Shown here in pieces: positions 16,248 to 24,394 of a DNA stretch of 64,000 nt. This DNA is from Bacillus sp. SJS (GTDB lineage: Bacteria > Bacillota > Bacilli > Bacillales > Bacillaceae). Made by a program: the position numbers and the translations under genes. The notes beneath the pieces are model-generated. The model made no database searches and was not told where the DNA came from. It saw only the letters and a list, made by a program, of their open reading frames with translations. The first letter of the stretch is position 1, and the number at the start of each line of letters is the position of its first letter. The stretch is taken from assembly GCF_000732485.2 (NCBI RefSeq), contig NZ_JAQV02000031.1:496001-560000 (forward strand), written 5' to 3'.

Positions 16248-17066
16248 ATGCATCTCATTACAGAGAGAGTTATATTCATTTCTGTTTTCCTGCTGATTAT
16301 AACAACTGTTGAAACACTTGCGTATTCTGCAAGGATTTCAGGCGCCCGGGTTAAATTGATTGCGACTGCCCTTTCCTTATTCAGTACAATGGTTCTCGTC
16401 TCCCGTTTCTCTGTCATGATTCAGCAGCCTATGACAGCAAAGCTTATTTCAGATGCTGCAAAGCTTGAAAACAAAATGGTCATTATTGAAGAACAATACA
16501 GAATTTTAATTGCCGTTACGACGATAGGAGTTCTTTTGGGCATTCTTTTGTTTCCAACATTTATTGCCCTCTTTTCAAGAGCGATTATCCAGTTATCCAG
16601 AGAAAGAGGTTCTGTCGTTTCACTATTAACAAAAAATTTCAATCGGAACGGTTTCAGGAAAATGATCAGCTGTTTTCATTTACCTAAATGGTCTCATTTA
16701 AACGGCATAACATTCAAAACGATTCCCAAACGGATTTTTGTCATAAACATACTCATTTCAGCAGTATTCACAGTTGGAGTGCTATCTTCTATTTATGCTT
16801 CGGAGCTGGTTCCTGAAAAATATTCACAGGCTGCCCTTATGTCTTCAGGAATTATCAACGGTGTGGCAACCATCCTGCTCACTCTTTTTATTGATCCTAA
16901 AGCTTCCGTTCTTGCAGACCGTGTCTCCAAAAAGCAGGAAGGCTATATTTACTTGAAAAGCTATTCCTTGACCATGGTCAGCTCGAAGCTTATCGGAACG
17001 GTAGCTGCACAGGCGCTGTTCTTGCCCGCGGCATGGTATGTTGCGTGGTTTGCTAAGTGGATTTAA
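16248..17066 (+). CDS. amj: lipid II flippase Amj
   Basis: A 272-residue protein with about six hydrophobic helices, matching Amj (formerly YdaH) of B. subtilis in length and pattern (LITERVIFISVFLLIITTVETLAYSARISGARVK at the N-terminus, split over helix 1; ASELVPEKYSQAALMSSGIINGVATILLTL further on). Amj moves lipid-linked peptidoglycan precursor across the membrane as an alternate to MurJ. AGGAGA lies before the ATG. A TATAAT box lies at about 16212-16217, with a weak TTCCAA 16 bases before it. No sigma-M type element was evident. Confidence 0.88.
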   Translation: MHLITERVIFISVFLLIITTVETLAYSARISGARVKLIATALSLFSTMVLVSRFSVMIQQPMTAKLISDAAKLENKMVIIEEQYRILIAVTTIGVLLGILLFPTFIALFSRAIIQLSRERGSVVSLLTKNFNRNGFRKMISCFHLPKWSHLNGITFKTIPKRIFVINILISAVFTVGVLSSIYASELVPEKYSQAALMSSGIINGVATILLTLFIDPKASVLADRVSKKQEGYIYLKSYSLTMVSSKLIGTVAAQALFLPAAWYVAWFAKWI

Positions 17067-17068
17067 GC

Positions 17069-17098
17069 AAAGAAACCGCCATTATTGGCGGGTTCTTT
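17069..17098. terminator. bidirectional terminator between amj and helD
   Basis: AAAGAAACCGCC and GGCGGGTTCTTT arms around ATTATT. It sits between two converging genes and ends at the helD stop. Confidence 0.75.
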
Positions 17099-19187
17099 AT
17101 GAAGGGATCAGCGTGGATGCTTGTTTGGAAAAAATGACAGTCAAAGAATGGAGCGCCCTTGTACAGCCTACATATAATAGCTTCGCATCGGAAGCGGCAT
17201 GCTGATAATTGTAAGTATCTGCATCTACTATCAGCACAGCGTCAAATTCAAGTCCTTTTGTTAAATAGATTGGAATAATAGAAATACCGCCCTGATATCC
17301 TTCCTGGCCTTCACGGACAAGATGAACATCCACTCCATCCTCCTGCAATTCAGAAAAGTATTCCTCTCCATCTTTAGCCGTTCGGCAGACAATTGCAAGA
17401 CTGCTTGCACTAGCGGCTTTTCGCTCAGAAATCCAATTTTTCACAAAAGCGATTGGGTCATCTTCCTGTGTTACAGTCACCTCTTCACCGCTCCTGAAGA
17501 CCGGTTTTGCCAATACAGCAGGTTTATAGGCAGCTGAGAGCACCCGATTGGCAAACTCAATGATTTCCATAGTGGATCTGTAGCTTCTCTCCAATTCCCT
17601 GTATGCGAGCTTGCCTTCTGAAAATACCGGCATGATTTCCTCCCATGCATTGATGCCGATGTTGCTGTGAATGCCTTGGGAAAGATCCCCAAGAATCGTA
17701 AAAGAATTTTTCAGCGATAGCTTTTGAAGCATGGCAATTTGATAAGGGGAAAAATCCTGTGCTTCGTCAATGACAATGTGGTGATATCGCTCGCCTCTTT
17801 CAAGTCCATTCAATGTTAGATGAATATGAATAAGCGGGGCCAAGTCTTCATGGGCAGCTACTCTTTTCCTTAAATAGTTAAAGGTTTGCTCAAGAATTTC
17901 ATCCGATAATTGAGCACTTATAGACTCTGATGAGAGCAGCTGTCTGTATACCGAAAGCGGGTCAAGCTCCGGCCACGATTTCATATATGCACGAAGTCTT
18001 TGTCCTGCCTTTGTTTTCATTTCTTTCTGGACTTTTTTCTCCCAGATCTTCTCGAGCTCATTGCTTAGCCACTGTTTAATCTTTATGGAGATCAGTTCCC
18101 GCTTTTTCACGGCAGGATAATCCCTGAACTCTTCTGCATACCAATTTTCAATAACCTTCTTTTTCAAAACCATACCATCCCATGGCTCGAAATCCTTTTG
18201 GGGAAGTCCGTTTTGTATAAAAAGCTGAAGCGCTTCGTCCATTGCCTTCAAAAAAGCGAGTGAACCCTTTACCCTTCCAGGCTCTTTGCTTCCGCTCTCC
18301 GCTCTATTCGCCCCAGTTTCAAACCACTGCTGCCAATCTGCTGTTTGGACCTTTAAACGGCCGCCGAGCTTAAGAAGAGCCCATTTTGAAAAGGTGGTTT
18401 GCTGTATATCACCGACCCCAAGTTCCGGCAGAACGTTAGAAATATAATCCAAAAACATCGCATTCGGAGCGAAAATAATCATTTGATCTGCAAGCATCTT
18501 TTCTCTGTACTCATATATAAGAAAGGCAAGGCGGTGAAGGGCAACTGTCGTTTTCCCGCTCCCTGCGACTCCTTGAATAATAAGGGCTGTATCACGGGAT
18601 GCCCGGATCATATCATTCTGCTCGGCCTGAATGGTTGAAACAATGTCCCGAAGGCGGTTATCCTTGCGATCCCCCAGCCTGTACAGCAAAAATTCATCGG
18701 CAGCTCCAGCGTTTTCTTGTCCCTGCTCATAGGTATCGACGACCCGCTGAAGATCTCCTTCACGAATAACGAGGTTTCTCTTTAAGAAGATGTCCCCTTC
18801 AATCATACCTTCCGGAGCCATGTAATAGACTTCCTCTTCCCCGCCGGTAAAGGAATAGAAAAGGCTCGCGACAGGAGCCCGCCAGTCGATAATCATTGCC
18901 TTACCGCTCTCCCCTTCTGAAACACCGGCCTTGCCGATGTATAGAGAAGCTGCTTCTTCTTGATCCGTCTCTTTAAAATCCATTCGGCCAAAATACGGTT
19001 CTTTTGCAGCGATGGCTAAATTTTTTCGATTCCGTTCCCTTGAATCCTCCAGTGCCTGCTCCGTTAAATCCTCACCTCTATACTTCGGAACAGAATGTAA
19101 ACGGGTACGCTGGCGATTGATCTCGGCAGCAAATATTTTGAGCTGCTGCGACTCGAATTGAAAGGCACTTTGAACATTTTTTTCCAT
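17097..19187 (-). CDS. helD: HelD-type RNA polymerase recycling ATPase (UvrD-like helicase)
   Basis: A 696-residue superfamily 1 protein. HelD binds stalled RNA polymerase after termination and uses ATP to release nucleic acid. Walker A is GVAGSGKT (206-213). Motif II appears as VIDEAQDF and the downstream LTKGLEFDAV and LYVGCTRA motifs are intact. The N-terminal arm has the conserved PYFGRMDF and IDWRAPVASLFY stretches, but the coiled segment before them is shorter than in B. subtilis HelD (774 residues). GGAGGAGG precedes the ATG. It could be a HelD paralogue rather than the main copy. Confidence 0.85.
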   Translation of the reverse strand: MEKNVQSAFQFESQQLKIFAAEINRQRTRLHSVPKYRGEDLTEQALEDSRERNRKNLAIAAKEPYFGRMDFKETDQEEAASLYIGKAGVSEGESGKAMIIDWRAPVASLFYSFTGGEEEVYYMAPEGMIEGDIFLKRNLVIREGDLQRVVDTYEQGQENAGAADEFLLYRLGDRKDNRLRDIVSTIQAEQNDMIRASRDTALIIQGVAGSGKTTVALHRLAFLIYEYREKMLADQMIIFAPNAMFLDYISNVLPELGVGDIQQTTFSKWALLKLGGRLKVQTADWQQWFETGANRAESGSKEPGRVKGSLAFLKAMDEALQLFIQNGLPQKDFEPWDGMVLKKKVIENWYAEEFRDYPAVKKRELISIKIKQWLSNELEKIWEKKVQKEMKTKAGQRLRAYMKSWPELDPLSVYRQLLSSESISAQLSDEILEQTFNYLRKRVAAHEDLAPLIHIHLTLNGLERGERYHHIVIDEAQDFSPYQIAMLQKLSLKNSFTILGDLSQGIHSNIGINAWEEIMPVFSEGKLAYRELERSYRSTMEIIEFANRVLSAAYKPAVLAKPVFRSGEEVTVTQEDDPIAFVKNWISERKAASASSLAIVCRTAKDGEEYFSELQEDGVDVHLVREGQEGYQGGISIIPIYLTKGLEFDAVLIVDADTYNYQHAASDAKLLYVGCTRALHSLTVIFSKQASTLIPS

Positions 19188-19304
19188 GAGTCAGTTACCT
19201 CCTCCTATGAGATTGTACGCCTGAATATTCAGATAGAGAATGATTTTACCATAATGGACCAGGCAATACCAGTCATATAATGAACGAATATCCCAGAGAG
19301 GCAG

Positions 19305-19826
19305 ATGACTATGACTCCTTCAAAAATTGTCCTGCTGCGTCATGCAGAAAAACCGGATGAGCCCTCGAATCATAACTTGTCCGCTGAAGGAAAAACCCGT
19401 TCCCAACTGCTTGTCCAATTGCTTTTATTCCTCTACCCAAGTATCGCCGGCATTTATGCAGCCGGGACAGGACAAAACGATCCAAGCAAAAGAAAAATTC
19501 AAACTGTGATTCCTTTGATCAATTATTTGCTTCATGATGATCATCAGCCCATTGCTATAAATACGGTCCGCTTAGCTAAAGAAACGGAACAGACAGCTAA
19601 TGAGATCCTTTCAAACGCTCTTTATCTTACAAAGACTGTCATTGTTTGCTGGTCCCATCAAAAATTGCCATCATTGGCAAAAAAATTAAACGCAAAACAC
19701 GTACCTGAAAAATGGCCGGAAGACCGATATGATGTGCTATGGGAGATAGATGGACAAAGCGGGAAACTAAAACAAATTCCCCAGCTGCTTATGCCCGGAG
19801 ATTCTTTGTATGGAATTGGGGAATGA
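19305..19826 (+). CDS. histidine phosphatase family protein
   Basis: A 173-residue protein opening with the phosphatase motif LLRHAEKP (catalytic His) and a second His in VVICWSHQKLP-like CWSHQ. It is shorter than typical phosphoglycerate mutase-like enzymes and lacks the usual RTxET stretch, having TGQNDPSKRK instead, as in the SixA-type or hypothetical subgroup. GAGAGG lies just before two alternative ATGs (19305 and 19311). The substrate is unknown. It is transcribed alone. Confidence 0.72.
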   Translation: MTMTPSKIVLLRHAEKPDEPSNHNLSAEGKTRSQLLVQLLLFLYPSIAGIYAAGTGQNDPSKRKIQTVIPLINYLLHDDHQPIAINTVRLAKETEQTANEILSNALYLTKTVIVCWSHQKLPSLAKKLNAKHVPEKWPEDRYDVLWEIDGQSGKLKQIPQLLMPGDSLYGIGE

Positions 19827-19837
19827 TGTGTTTTCAA

Positions 19838-19900
19838 TAGACAAAAATGAAACCTGCTCCGTCACGCCCCGAAAAATCAGGTTACGCCGGCAGCAGGTTC
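19838..19900 (-). terminator. possible terminator after the HAD gene
   Basis: Leftward AACCTGCT...AGCAGGTT arms 35 bases apart, followed by TTTCATTTTT. The inner sequence can also pair, so the fold is uncertain. Confidence 0.45.
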
Positions 19901-19901
19901 G

Positions 19902-20750
19902 TTAGAGGCTATTTAACATTTCCGCTACACCATGTTCATCATTTGTACCGAAAATGGTGTCGCTTATGTCCTTAATTTCAATTCTTGCATTTCCCATTGC
20001 GTATCCTTTTCCCGCCGTTCTTATCATCGATTCATCATTCATGCTGTCTCCTATTGCTGCTGTTTCTGATAGCGGGATCGAAAGTCTTTTTGCAAGCTTT
20101 GTCAAAGCCAAGCCTTTTGATGCTTTTTCATGTTCAAGCTCGAAATTATGATTGGCTGATGTTACGATCGTCAATCCTTCTCTTTCTTTGAATTCGTTCC
20201 AGCCGGTTTTTCTTTTTTCTTCATCAAAAGAAAACGCAAGTATATTATAGATTTCGGCCTCTCCAGGAATGTCCGTAAAGGATTCAATAAATGAAAATCC
20301 GGATTGGCTGTATTGCTTGGATGCAGCTTGCTGCAATTCCTGAATGGATACTTCGGGATTTGAACTGCTGATCCGGTCCATTTCAATTTGAAGCAGCTCA
20401 CGCCCTCTTTGGGGTGTATAGATGAAATGGCTGCTGAAAACTTCATAATAAAAATCATTTTCCTCAAGCCAAGCCATTATTCCATCGGCCTCTTCCCTAT
20501 CTATAGGAACAGAATGGAAAAGGGTTCCATCAGGATGGTGAATGGTAGCACCGTTTGCTGCTATTATCCAAGGATTAAGACCGGTGCCGGTAAATATTTT
20601 CTGTACATCGAAATGGGCCCTGCCTGTTGCAATAACAACCTGAATGCCTCTTTCTTCAGCCTTTTTAATCGCTGATACGTTTTCTTCACTAATTTGGTTT
20701 TTGCTGTTCAAGAGGGTTCCATCCAAATCAATAGCTGCGAGCTTAATCAT
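19902..20750 (-). CDS. Cof-type HAD-IIB phosphatase
   Basis: A 282-residue haloacid dehalogenase phosphatase of the Cof subfamily, which usually dephosphorylates sugar phosphates or flavin nucleotides. Motif I DLDGTLLNS (nucleophile Asp8), motif II VIATGR, the Lys of motif III (EKASKG) and motif IV GDSMNDESM are all present, with a C2b cap in the middle. The start overlaps the stop of the DeoR-type regulator by 4 bases, so it is translationally coupled and probably under that regulator's control. Confidence 0.88.
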   Translation of the reverse strand: MIKLAAIDLDGTLLNSKNQISEENVSAIKKAEERGIQVVIATGRAHFDVQKIFTGTGLNPWIIAANGATIHHPDGTLFHSVPIDREEADGIMAWLEENDFYYEVFSSHFIYTPQRGRELLQIEMDRISSSNPEVSIQELQQAASKQYSQSGFSFIESFTDIPGEAEIYNILAFSFDEEKRKTGWNEFKEREGLTIVTSANHNFELEHEKASKGLALTKLAKRLSIPLSETAAIGDSMNDESMIRTAGKGYAMGNARIEIKDISDTIFGTNDEHGVAEMLNSL

Positions 20751-21520
20751 CCTGTTTCCTCCGTATCTGCTATTAATAGTTCTACATGGTTTTTTTCTAA
20801 TACGGTCATCATGTTCTCAGAAGGTTCTCTATCCGTGATAACAATATCGATTTCTGACAGATCGGCGAACTTAAAAAAGTCTGTAATCTCCATCTTAGAG
20901 TGGTCCGCTAGAATGATTACCTGTTCTGCCTGCTTCAGCATTCTTCTTTTCACCATTCCATCCTCTTCATGTGCAATGGTCAATCCATGTTCGGAAATCC
21001 CGACGAGACCGATAAAAGCCTTTTCGACGTGATAGTTCGCTAATTTATCCAGTACAGCAGATCCGTATAAAAAACCGTGCTCCTTTTGCAATTCTCCCCC
21101 AAGAAGATGGATTTGAATGCCTCTCTTTCCAGCAAGGATTCCCGCTTGGTGGATGGAGTTTGTAATGACCGTGCAATCCTCTTCAGACAGAGATTCGGCA
21201 CATGCCTGAACAGTGGTGGAAGAATCAAGAATGACACGGTCTCCCGATAAGATGAGTGAAGCGGCTTTTTTACCAATTCTCTCTTTTTCAGCCGATACGT
21301 GCTTTAAACGATTGGTATAGTCTCTTATTTTGTGGTGAGCTGATGGCAGAATAGCTCCGCCTCGTGTCCGGATTACCGCCTTTATTTCTTCGAGCTTGAC
21401 TAAGTCTCTTCTGGCAGTATCCCTCGATACTTGATATATAGAACAGATTTGCTCTATAGATATTCTTTTTTCAGTTCTTAAATAATCTATGATTGCCTCA
21501 AGTCGCTCTTCTTGATACAT
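20747..21520 (-). CDS. DeoR family transcriptional regulator
   Basis: A 257-residue regulator. The N-terminal helix-turn-helix is ISIEQICSIYQVSRDTARRDLVKLEE (split: IEQICSIYQVSRDTARRDL), followed by the DeoR sugar-phosphate sensor domain with DSSTTVQACAESL and ITNSIHQAG. The start at 21520 has AAGGCGGA upstream. An extension to 21580 lacks a site and crosses the promoter. It is the first gene of an operon with a Cof phosphatase, so the inducer is likely a phosphorylated sugar. Phased repeats in front of it suggest autoregulation. Confidence 0.88.
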   Translation of the reverse strand: MYQEERLEAIIDYLRTEKRISIEQICSIYQVSRDTARRDLVKLEEIKAVIRTRGGAILPSAHHKIRDYTNRLKHVSAEKERIGKKAASLILSGDRVILDSSTTVQACAESLSEEDCTVITNSIHQAGILAGKRGIQIHLLGGELQKEHGFLYGSAVLDKLANYHVEKAFIGLVGISEHGLTIAHEEDGMVKRRMLKQAEQVIILADHSKMEITDFFKFADLSEIDIVITDREPSENMMTVLEKNHVELLIADTEETG

Positions 21521-21535
21521 TAATATCCGCCTTCG

Positions 21536-21570
21536 TAAGTAATAATAAGTAATACATAAGTTATTATAAG
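21536..21570. promoter_or_regulatory. phased TAAGTAATA repeats, candidate DeoR operator
   Basis: TAAGTAATA occurs at 21536 and 21546, TAAGTTATT at 21557 and TAAG again at 21567, close to one helical turn apart. The block overlaps and follows the -10 box of the DeoR promoter. Confidence 0.55.
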
Positions 21571-21591
21571 CAATTAACATATTTGATGCAA
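21563..21591 (-). promoter_or_regulatory. sigma-A promoter of the DeoR-HAD operon
   Basis: Leftward -35 TTGCAT (21586-21591), 17-base spacer, -10 TATAAT (21563-21568). Confidence 0.75.
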
Positions 21592-21679
21592 CCGCACAAA
21601 AAACTTTTTCGGTTTACATATTTTTAATCATTTAAGGGTATTGATTTGAAAGAAAGATATTTTGCGAGGAGAGCTGAAA

Positions 21680-21901
21680 ATGAGAGAAACGACAATCCAG
21701 GTTAAAGAGCCGCTGAATGAAGAGAGAATTCAAATGATTGAATCACGTCTTGCTCAAACGGAAGGAATTGAGAGGGCTTTAGTGGATATTGAGTCTGGAA
21801 GCATTTGGATTTCGTATAATGAAATGCAAATAGCTCCAGAACTGATTATGAAAGCTTTAAGTGAGCATGGCATGCAATCAGAAGAGATTCAAAACGCTTA
21901 A
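21680..21901 (+). CDS. HMA-like small protein lacking the metal cysteines
   Basis: A 73-residue protein with the beta-alpha-beta-beta-alpha-beta rhythm of heavy-metal-associated domains (TTIQVKEPLNEERIQMIES, GIERALVDIESGSIWISYNE, ELIMKALSEHGM), but with no CxxC, so copper binding is unlikely. The start at 21680 has GAGGAG 8 bases upstream; a TTG 6 codons earlier would overlap that site. Upstream, GGTTTAC (21611) and GGGTAT (21636) resemble sigma-B boxes, but their 18-base spacing is longer than normal. Function is unknown. Confidence 0.68.
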   Translation: MRETTIQVKEPLNEERIQMIESRLAQTEGIERALVDIESGSIWISYNEMQIAPELIMKALSEHGMQSEEIQNA

Positions 21902-21939
21902 AAGCCCAGCCAGGTTTTAACCTGGCTGGGCTTTTTTTT
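21901..21939. terminator. strong bidirectional terminator
   Basis: Perfect AAGCCCAGCCAGG / CCTGGCTGGGCTT stem with a 6-base loop and T tail. It lies between the HMA-like gene and the converging egtD. Confidence 0.92.
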
Positions 21940-21940
21940 G

Positions 21941-22906
21941 CTACCTTAATTCAAGATAGTGGAGACTGAACAGCCTGTTTTGATCTGTCCAGAATTTTCT
22001 TGCTGCAAAACCGCTCTTTGATGCAAGGTTGTGAAATTCCTCCACTTCATACTTATAGGAATTTTCCGTATGGATCGTTTCTCCTCTTTGAATAACAATC
22101 TCTTCTGATTGAATGGTCACTTTCTGATCTTTCTGGCTAATAATATGCATTTCTATTCTGCCTTTTTCCTCGTTGTAAAAAGCATGATGGCGGTATGCAT
22201 CCAATGCGAAGTCCGCACCGAGCTCACGGTTCATCCTTCTCAGCAGATTCAGATTAAACTCTGCAGTAATCCCTCTGGCATCATTATAAGCTGAATGTAA
22301 AATATGGCTCTCCTTTTTCAAATCTACCCCTACTAAAAACCCGTCCCCTTTTTCAAGCATGGCTGCAACCGTATCTAAAAAAGCACCGGCTTCGCGGGGT
22401 TCAAAATTTCCAATTGTCGATCCAGGGAAAAAGGCGGCTTTTTTCCGGCAATTCAAATCAGGCAAGGTCATTGGAGCCGTATAATCCCCCGAGACTGCAT
22501 GAATATGAAGGGTGGGATAATCGTGAGCAAGCTTCAAGCTGGAAGCATATAAAAATTCCTTGGAAATATCAATCGGCACATAGACGGATAAATCTTTAAG
22601 GGACTGCAGCAGGATTTGAATTTTACGGCTGCTGCCGCTTCCGAACTCTATAAGTGCAGCTTCCGGACCAATCAGCAGTGCTATTTCATTCTTCACACTT
22701 TCCAAAATATCAATTTCAGTTCTAGTAGGGTAGTACTCAGCTAGATTCGTAATTTCCTCAAATAACTCAGAGCCTCTTTCATCATAAAGGAATTTTGCAG
22801 GCAGGGTTTTCGGCACACGCTTTAAACCATCTAACACCTCTGTTAAAAAACTGGAATATTCAACTCCGTTATCCGTAAACTGTATGGCCTGCTTCAATGT
22901 TGTCAT
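21941..22906 (-). CDS. egtD: L-histidine N-alpha-methyltransferase EgtD
   Basis: A 321-residue SAM-dependent methyltransferase that converts histidine to hercynine, the first step of ergothioneine synthesis. Family segments are clear: PAKFLYDERGSELFEEI, EYYPTRTE, IEFGSGSSRKI (SAM site), FFPGSTIGNFEP and GVDLKKE. Length is as in mycobacterial EgtD. Its start overlaps the egtB stop by 4 bases, giving an egtB-egtD operon. No egtA, egtC or egtE is nearby. Confidence 0.92.
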   Translation of the reverse strand: MTTLKQAIQFTDNGVEYSSFLTEVLDGLKRVPKTLPAKFLYDERGSELFEEITNLAEYYPTRTEIDILESVKNEIALLIGPEAALIEFGSGSSRKIQILLQSLKDLSVYVPIDISKEFLYASSLKLAHDYPTLHIHAVSGDYTAPMTLPDLNCRKKAAFFPGSTIGNFEPREAGAFLDTVAAMLEKGDGFLVGVDLKKESHILHSAYNDARGITAEFNLNLLRRMNRELGADFALDAYRHHAFYNEEKGRIEMHIISQKDQKVTIQSEEIVIQRGETIHTENSYKYEVEEFHNLASKSGFAARKFWTDQNRLFSLHYLELR

Positions 22907-24168
22907 TCCGCATCCTCCGCAAGACGAAATCCGCTGAACTGCCAGCGTTTTTCAGGCTGAAAGAAATTCCGGTAAGAAGATCGTATGTGAGAAGAAGACG
23001 TTGCGCAAGAGCCTCCTCGCAGAACCATCTGGTTACACATGAATTTGGCGTTGTATTCACCCAGGGCTCCTTCAAGAGGTTTGCTGCCCGGATAAGGAGA
23101 ATAAGCACTTGCCGTCCATTCCCATACATCTCCATACGCCTGATGGAATTTGCCGTTCCCGCTTTTTGCCGGACAGGGATGAAAATTGCGGCTTTCAACA
23201 AAATTCCCTTCGCAGTCGGTATTTTCAAGAGCGTGTTCCCATTCAGCTTCAGTCGGAAGGCGCTTTCCTGCCCATCTGGCATAGGCATCCGCTTCATAGA
23301 AACTCACATGGCATACTGGCTCATCGAGGCTGATTTTTTTCTGTCCTCCAAGTGTGAAGGTATTCCATCCGTCATCTGCCATAAACCAGTACATAGGAGC
23401 AGTCCATGCCTCTTTTTTAATGTAAGCCCAGCCATCGGAGAGCCAATATTCAGGCTTTTGATAGCCGCCGGCCTCTATGAATTTCAAATAATCGCCATTT
23501 GTAACTGGATGGGATGCCAGGGAAAATGGCTGTAAATAAACTTTGTGTCTTGGAGATTCATTGTCAAAACAAAAATCGCCTCCGCTGTGTCCAATTTCGG
23601 CCAGCCCTCCATCTACTGGGATCATCGTACATTCACTGCTATTCAATCCAGAAGATTCAGAAGGCTCTGAGTAGACAGGGAGCAGCGGGTTTTGGGAGAA
23701 ATTATATTTAATATCTGTCAGCAGCAGCTCCTGATGCTGCTGTTCGTGCTGCAGACCGATTTCAAGCAAATCCAGTACAAGCTCTGCTTTGCTTTCAGGC
23801 AGATTATTAAGAAGCTTCTCTATATGTGCGTTCACGTAATTCCGGTAAGAAAAAACCTCTCTCGCTGTGGGCCTTGTCAGTAAACCCCTCTGGTTCCTTG
23901 GGTGAAAAGGTCCGATCGTCTCATAATAGGAATTAAACAAATAATCAAACTGAGGATTAAGCTCCTCATACTGGGGCAAATGATCTTTAAGAATGAAGCG
24001 TTCAAAGAACCAGGTAGTATGGGCAAGATGCCATTTCGGAGGGCTCGCATCTGCCATACCCTGTACAACAAAATCCTCGGTTTCAAGCGGCTCCGTTAAA
24101 TGCTCTGATAAGTACCGAATCTCTTTAAAGCGCTTTAGCATTTGTTTTTGATCATTTTGAAGCAGCAT
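22903..24168 (-). CDS. egtB: ergothioneine biosynthesis sulfoxide synthase EgtB
   Basis: A 421-residue non-heme iron enzyme that joins hercynine to a thiol donor to give a sulfoxide. The N-terminal DinB-like domain carries the predicted iron ligands His50 (LAHTTWFFE) and His141/His145 (LQHEQQHQEL). The C-terminal formylglycine-generating-enzyme-like domain runs from about 190 (FSLASHPVTNGDYLKFIEAGG, RLPTEAEWEHAL, GDVWEWT, RGGSCAT). GGAGG lies before the ATG at 24168. Whether it uses gamma-glutamylcysteine, cysteine or another thiol cannot be read directly; lack of EgtC nearby makes free cysteine a reasonable guess. Confidence 0.92.
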   Translation of the reverse strand: MLLQNDQKQMLKRFKEIRYLSEHLTEPLETEDFVVQGMADASPPKWHLAHTTWFFERFILKDHLPQYEELNPQFDYLFNSYYETIGPFHPRNQRGLLTRPTAREVFSYRNYVNAHIEKLLNNLPESKAELVLDLLEIGLQHEQQHQELLLTDIKYNFSQNPLLPVYSEPSESSGLNSSECTMIPVDGGLAEIGHSGGDFCFDNESPRHKVYLQPFSLASHPVTNGDYLKFIEAGGYQKPEYWLSDGWAYIKKEAWTAPMYWFMADDGWNTFTLGGQKKISLDEPVCHVSFYEADAYARWAGKRLPTEAEWEHALENTDCEGNFVESRNFHPCPAKSGNGKFHQAYGDVWEWTASAYSPYPGSKPLEGALGEYNAKFMCNQMVLRGGSCATSSSHIRSSYRNFFQPEKRWQFSGFRLAEDAE

Positions 24169-24329
24169 GATTTTCCTCCCTGATATGGACAGACCCTTTC
24201 CGTCCAAAAATAAAATCAACAGCTTTACTCATAATCTGAGTTTTACCACGAATAAGAAAGGCGAAACCTTGGAATGTTTTCTTGTAATATTTCCAGTATA
24301 GACGATGCCTGAATCGAGAAGAGTAAAAA

Positions 24330-24364
24330 TTTTGTTAATTTTCATCCTTGAAAAATTAACAAAA
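24330..24364. promoter_or_regulatory. perfect AT-rich inverted repeat upstream of egtB
   Basis: TTTTGTTAATTTT (24330-24342) and AAAATTAACAAAA (24352-24364) are perfect complements with a 9-base centre. It lies upstream of a TATACT box (about 24298-24303) for the egtBD operon and beside the galM terminator. It could be an operator or part of a compound terminator. Confidence 0.45.
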
Positions 24365-24394
24365 AAAAGACAGCAGAAAAGCTGTCTTTTTTTA
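24361..24394 (-). terminator. terminator of the galactose mutarotase gene
   Basis: AAAGACAGC / GCTGTCTTT stem with a 6-base loop, T runs on both sides, starting at the stop codon. Confidence 0.88.

Noticed and set aside
21611-21641. Sigma-B-like promoter (GGTTTAC...GGGTAT) before the HMA-like gene
   Set aside because: The 18-base spacing exceeds the usual 13-15, so I did not list it as a promoter.
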